A DNA stretch of 64,000 nt from Vibrio porteresiae DSM 19223 (GTDB lineage Bacteria > Pseudomonadota > Gammaproteobacteria > Enterobacterales > Vibrionaceae), in assembly GCF_024347055.1 (NCBI RefSeq), contig NZ_AP024895.1:3472001-3536000 (forward strand), in the 5' to 3' direction. Below the pieces are notes generated by a model, which worked only from the letters and a program-made list of their open reading frames with translations, was not told the origin of the DNA and did no database searches. The stretch's first letter is position 1. Each line of letters starts with the position of its first letter. Made by a program: the position numbers and the translations under genes. Positions 62,411-64,000 of the stretch are shown here, in pieces.

Positions 62411-63940
62411 TTAGTTTACTTTATCCGCCGCCTCATGTCTTTCCGGCAACGAATTTTCCTCATGAAGTCCTTGTTGAGCTCGTTCAATTAACTCATGACT
62501 GATCGAACGTTTAATCTCAACCCCCAGCTGTTTAAAACTTTCTGCCTGACGAATCGCATTACCACGCCCCGTCACTAATTTATTCATGGCACCCTGATAG
62601 CTCTGGTTCGCTTTATCCAGCGATGAGCCCAAAGTGTCCATATCTTCTACGAACAAACGCAGCTTATCGTACAACTTACTTGCGCGATCAGCGATAATTT
62701 GTGCATTTTGATTTTGCCTATCATTGCGCCATAAGTTATCTATGGTGCGCAGCGCTACCAATAAGGTCGTTGGACTCACGATAATGATGTTTTGCTCCAT
62801 CGCATCGCGAATCAAACTAGGATCAGCCTGTATCGCAACTTGGAACGCCGGTTCTACCGGAACAAACATCAACACATAATCCAAGGATTGAATCCCTTTC
62901 AGTTGTTGATAATCCTTTTGTCCCAGGCCTTTGATATGGTTACGTAACGCTAATAAATGGTCGCGCAGAGCCAGTTCTCGATCGTGGTCATTCTCAGCAT
63001 GGAAATAACGCTCATATGCAATCAGCGCCATTTTTGAGTCAATCACTACTTGCTTGTCGTTAGGCAAGTAGACAATCACATCCGGCTGATAGCGTTTACC
63101 GGCCTCATTTTGCAAGCTCACTTGAGTTTGATACTCGTGCCCTTCACGCAGTCCCGATTCGGCCAGAACTCGAGCCAATACTACCTCACCCCAGTTACCT
63201 TGCTGCTTGTTGTCACCTTTCAAAGCTTGAGTCAGGTTAAGCGCTTCCTGGGCCATCTGCTCATTCAGACGCTGTAGATTTTTCAGTTCATGAACCAGCG
63301 TATGACGCTCTTTCGCTTCTGAGTTAAAGCTGTCGTTCACTTGCTTTTTAAATCCTTCCAGCTGTTCGCGGAGCGGGTTCAAAATCGCCGATAGGCTTTG
63401 CTGGTTTTGCTGATCCACTTTTGCAGTTTTGGCTTCAAAAAGCTGATTGGCCAAATGCTCAAATTGCTGTTTTAGACGCTCTTCTGCACGTTCCAACAAC
63501 GCCAGCTTTTCTTGACTCGATTCTTGTTGCTGCTGATGACGAGCCTCTTGCTCATGCAATTGCACTTCAAGCTGAGCTTTTTGTTCACGCACGCGGTTAA
63601 GTTCATCGGCGTATTGCTGACGCTCTTGCTTCACTGCTTCGAAGTAGCGCAATTTTTCCAAAGCCGCCATCACCTTACCATGGGATTGCTTAAGCTCATA
63701 TTCGGCTTTGTCTCTTAATCCATCTAATTGTTCTAACTCATCCTGAGTCGAAGCCAGCGAGGCTTTGAGCTGCTCAATTTGCTGCTCATGCCACTGATTT
63801 TGATAACTTAATTGTTGCTCTAAAAGCTGCGACTTGGTCTGCAGTTTTTGCTTGACCCACCACCCGGCAGCGCCACCCGCAATCACTGCGCTTGATAAGC
63901 CTGTGAACAAGATGCCTTGATTCTCGATTATCCATTGCAT
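62411..63940 (-). CDS. rmuC: DNA recombination protein RmuC
   Basis: Limits inversions at short repeats; a predicted nuclease on a membrane anchor. The 509-residue protein has one N-terminal helix (GILFTGLSSAVIAGGAAGWW), a long coiled coil (about 30-235) and a nuclease-like domain with NWGEVVLARVLAESGLREG, YQPDVIVYLP and VIDSKMALIAYERY. It is just upstream of ubiE in the same direction. The last 60 bases of the window beyond its start hold nothing I can assign. Confidence 0.94.
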   Translation of the reverse strand: MQWIIENQGILFTGLSSAVIAGGAAGWWVKQKLQTKSQLLEQQLSYQNQWHEQQIEQLKASLASTQDELEQLDGLRDKAEYELKQSHGKVMAALEKLRYFEAVKQERQQYADELNRVREQKAQLEVQLHEQEARHQQQQESSQEKLALLERAEERLKQQFEHLANQLFEAKTAKVDQQNQQSLSAILNPLREQLEGFKKQVNDSFNSEAKERHTLVHELKNLQRLNEQMAQEALNLTQALKGDNKQQGNWGEVVLARVLAESGLREGHEYQTQVSLQNEAGKRYQPDVIVYLPNDKQVVIDSKMALIAYERYFHAENDHDRELALRDHLLALRNHIKGLGQKDYQQLKGIQSLDYVLMFVPVEPAFQVAIQADPSLIRDAMEQNIIIVSPTTLLVALRTIDNLWRNDRQNQNAQIIADRASKLYDKLRLFVEDMDTLGSSLDKANQSYQGAMNKLVTGRGNAIRQAESFKQLGVEIKRSISHELIERAQQGLHEENSLPERHEAADKVN

Positions 63941-64000
63941 AGCTAGCGCGTACTCAGTTGTATTGTTTACTGAAAATGGTATTTCGATACTGGATAAATG

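Noticed and set aside
1..64000. tRNA or rRNA genes, CRISPR arrays, insertion sequences, prophage or integron cassettes
   Set aside because: None seen: no cloverleaf, no regularly spaced repeats, no transposase. The only tyrosine recombinase is chromosomal XerC.

Overview
This window is a piece of the main chromosome of a gamma-proteobacterium of the family Vibrionaceae, most likely a Vibrio. Gene order follows Vibrio chromosome 1 (btuB-murI next to trmA; fabR-yijD; dgkA-lexA-dinF; plsB; ubiCA; glpEG; rpoH-ftsXEY-rsmD; dapF-xerC-yigB; cyaA/cyaY; hemCDXY; hemN-yihI-engB-spf-polA-ryhB-hemB; tatABC-ubiBJE-rmuC), and the proteins closely resemble Vibrio orthologues recalled from memory. The window is almost all core housekeeping DNA. 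I see no tRNA, rRNA, CRISPR array, prophage, insertion sequence or integron cassette.

Layout. 1-5.2 kb: murI (cut by the window edge), btuB with a cobalamin riboswitch, trmA, yijD-fabR. 5.5-13 kb: sthA, dinF, a Cys-rich LCMT-type methyltransferase, lexA with two SOS boxes, dgkA, plsB. 13-21.6 kb: ubiCA, a FliL-like protein, glpEG, rpoH, ftsXEY, rsmD. 21.6-26.5 kb, the most accessory-looking part: yhgN, yecH, yhhN, a long G-poor AT-rich gap, a 26-residue membrane peptide gene, an unknown membrane protein, an acyltransferase, dps. 26.5-35 kb: two c-di-GMP-type regulators around pldB-yigL and a lipoprotein-tapT pair. 35-48 kb: yigB-xerC-DUF484-dapF-lysA-lptM, cyaY, cyaA (TTG start), hemCDXY, hemN. 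48-57.8 kb: DUF2489, yihI, a methyltransferase, engB, the small RNAs Spot 42 and RyhB either side of polA, hemB, tatD, a small Cys/His protein. 57.8-64 kb: tatCBA, ubiBJE, rmuC.

Themes. Tetrapyrrole synthesis is well represented (hemB, hemC, hemD, hemX, hemY, hemN, plus B12 uptake by btuB), with the iron-responsive RNA RyhB directly downstream of hemB. Ubiquinone synthesis (ubiA, C, B, J, E), carbon-source signalling (cyaA, Spot 42) and cell-envelope functions (fts, tat, plsB, dgkA, lptM) make up most of the rest.

The observations most worth a second look are regulatory. One is an origin-like cluster of DnaA boxes and seven GATC sites upstream of polA. Another is a Fur-like box lying exactly on a promoter between lexA and the methyltransferase, with an inverted repeat that would hide the ribosome binding site only in read-through transcripts. 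Others are an orphan UUCG-loop terminator marking a probable small RNA downstream of Spot 42, a strong terminator hairpin in the hemN leader, DnaA boxes between rpoH and glpE, and the 26-codon gene at 24002.
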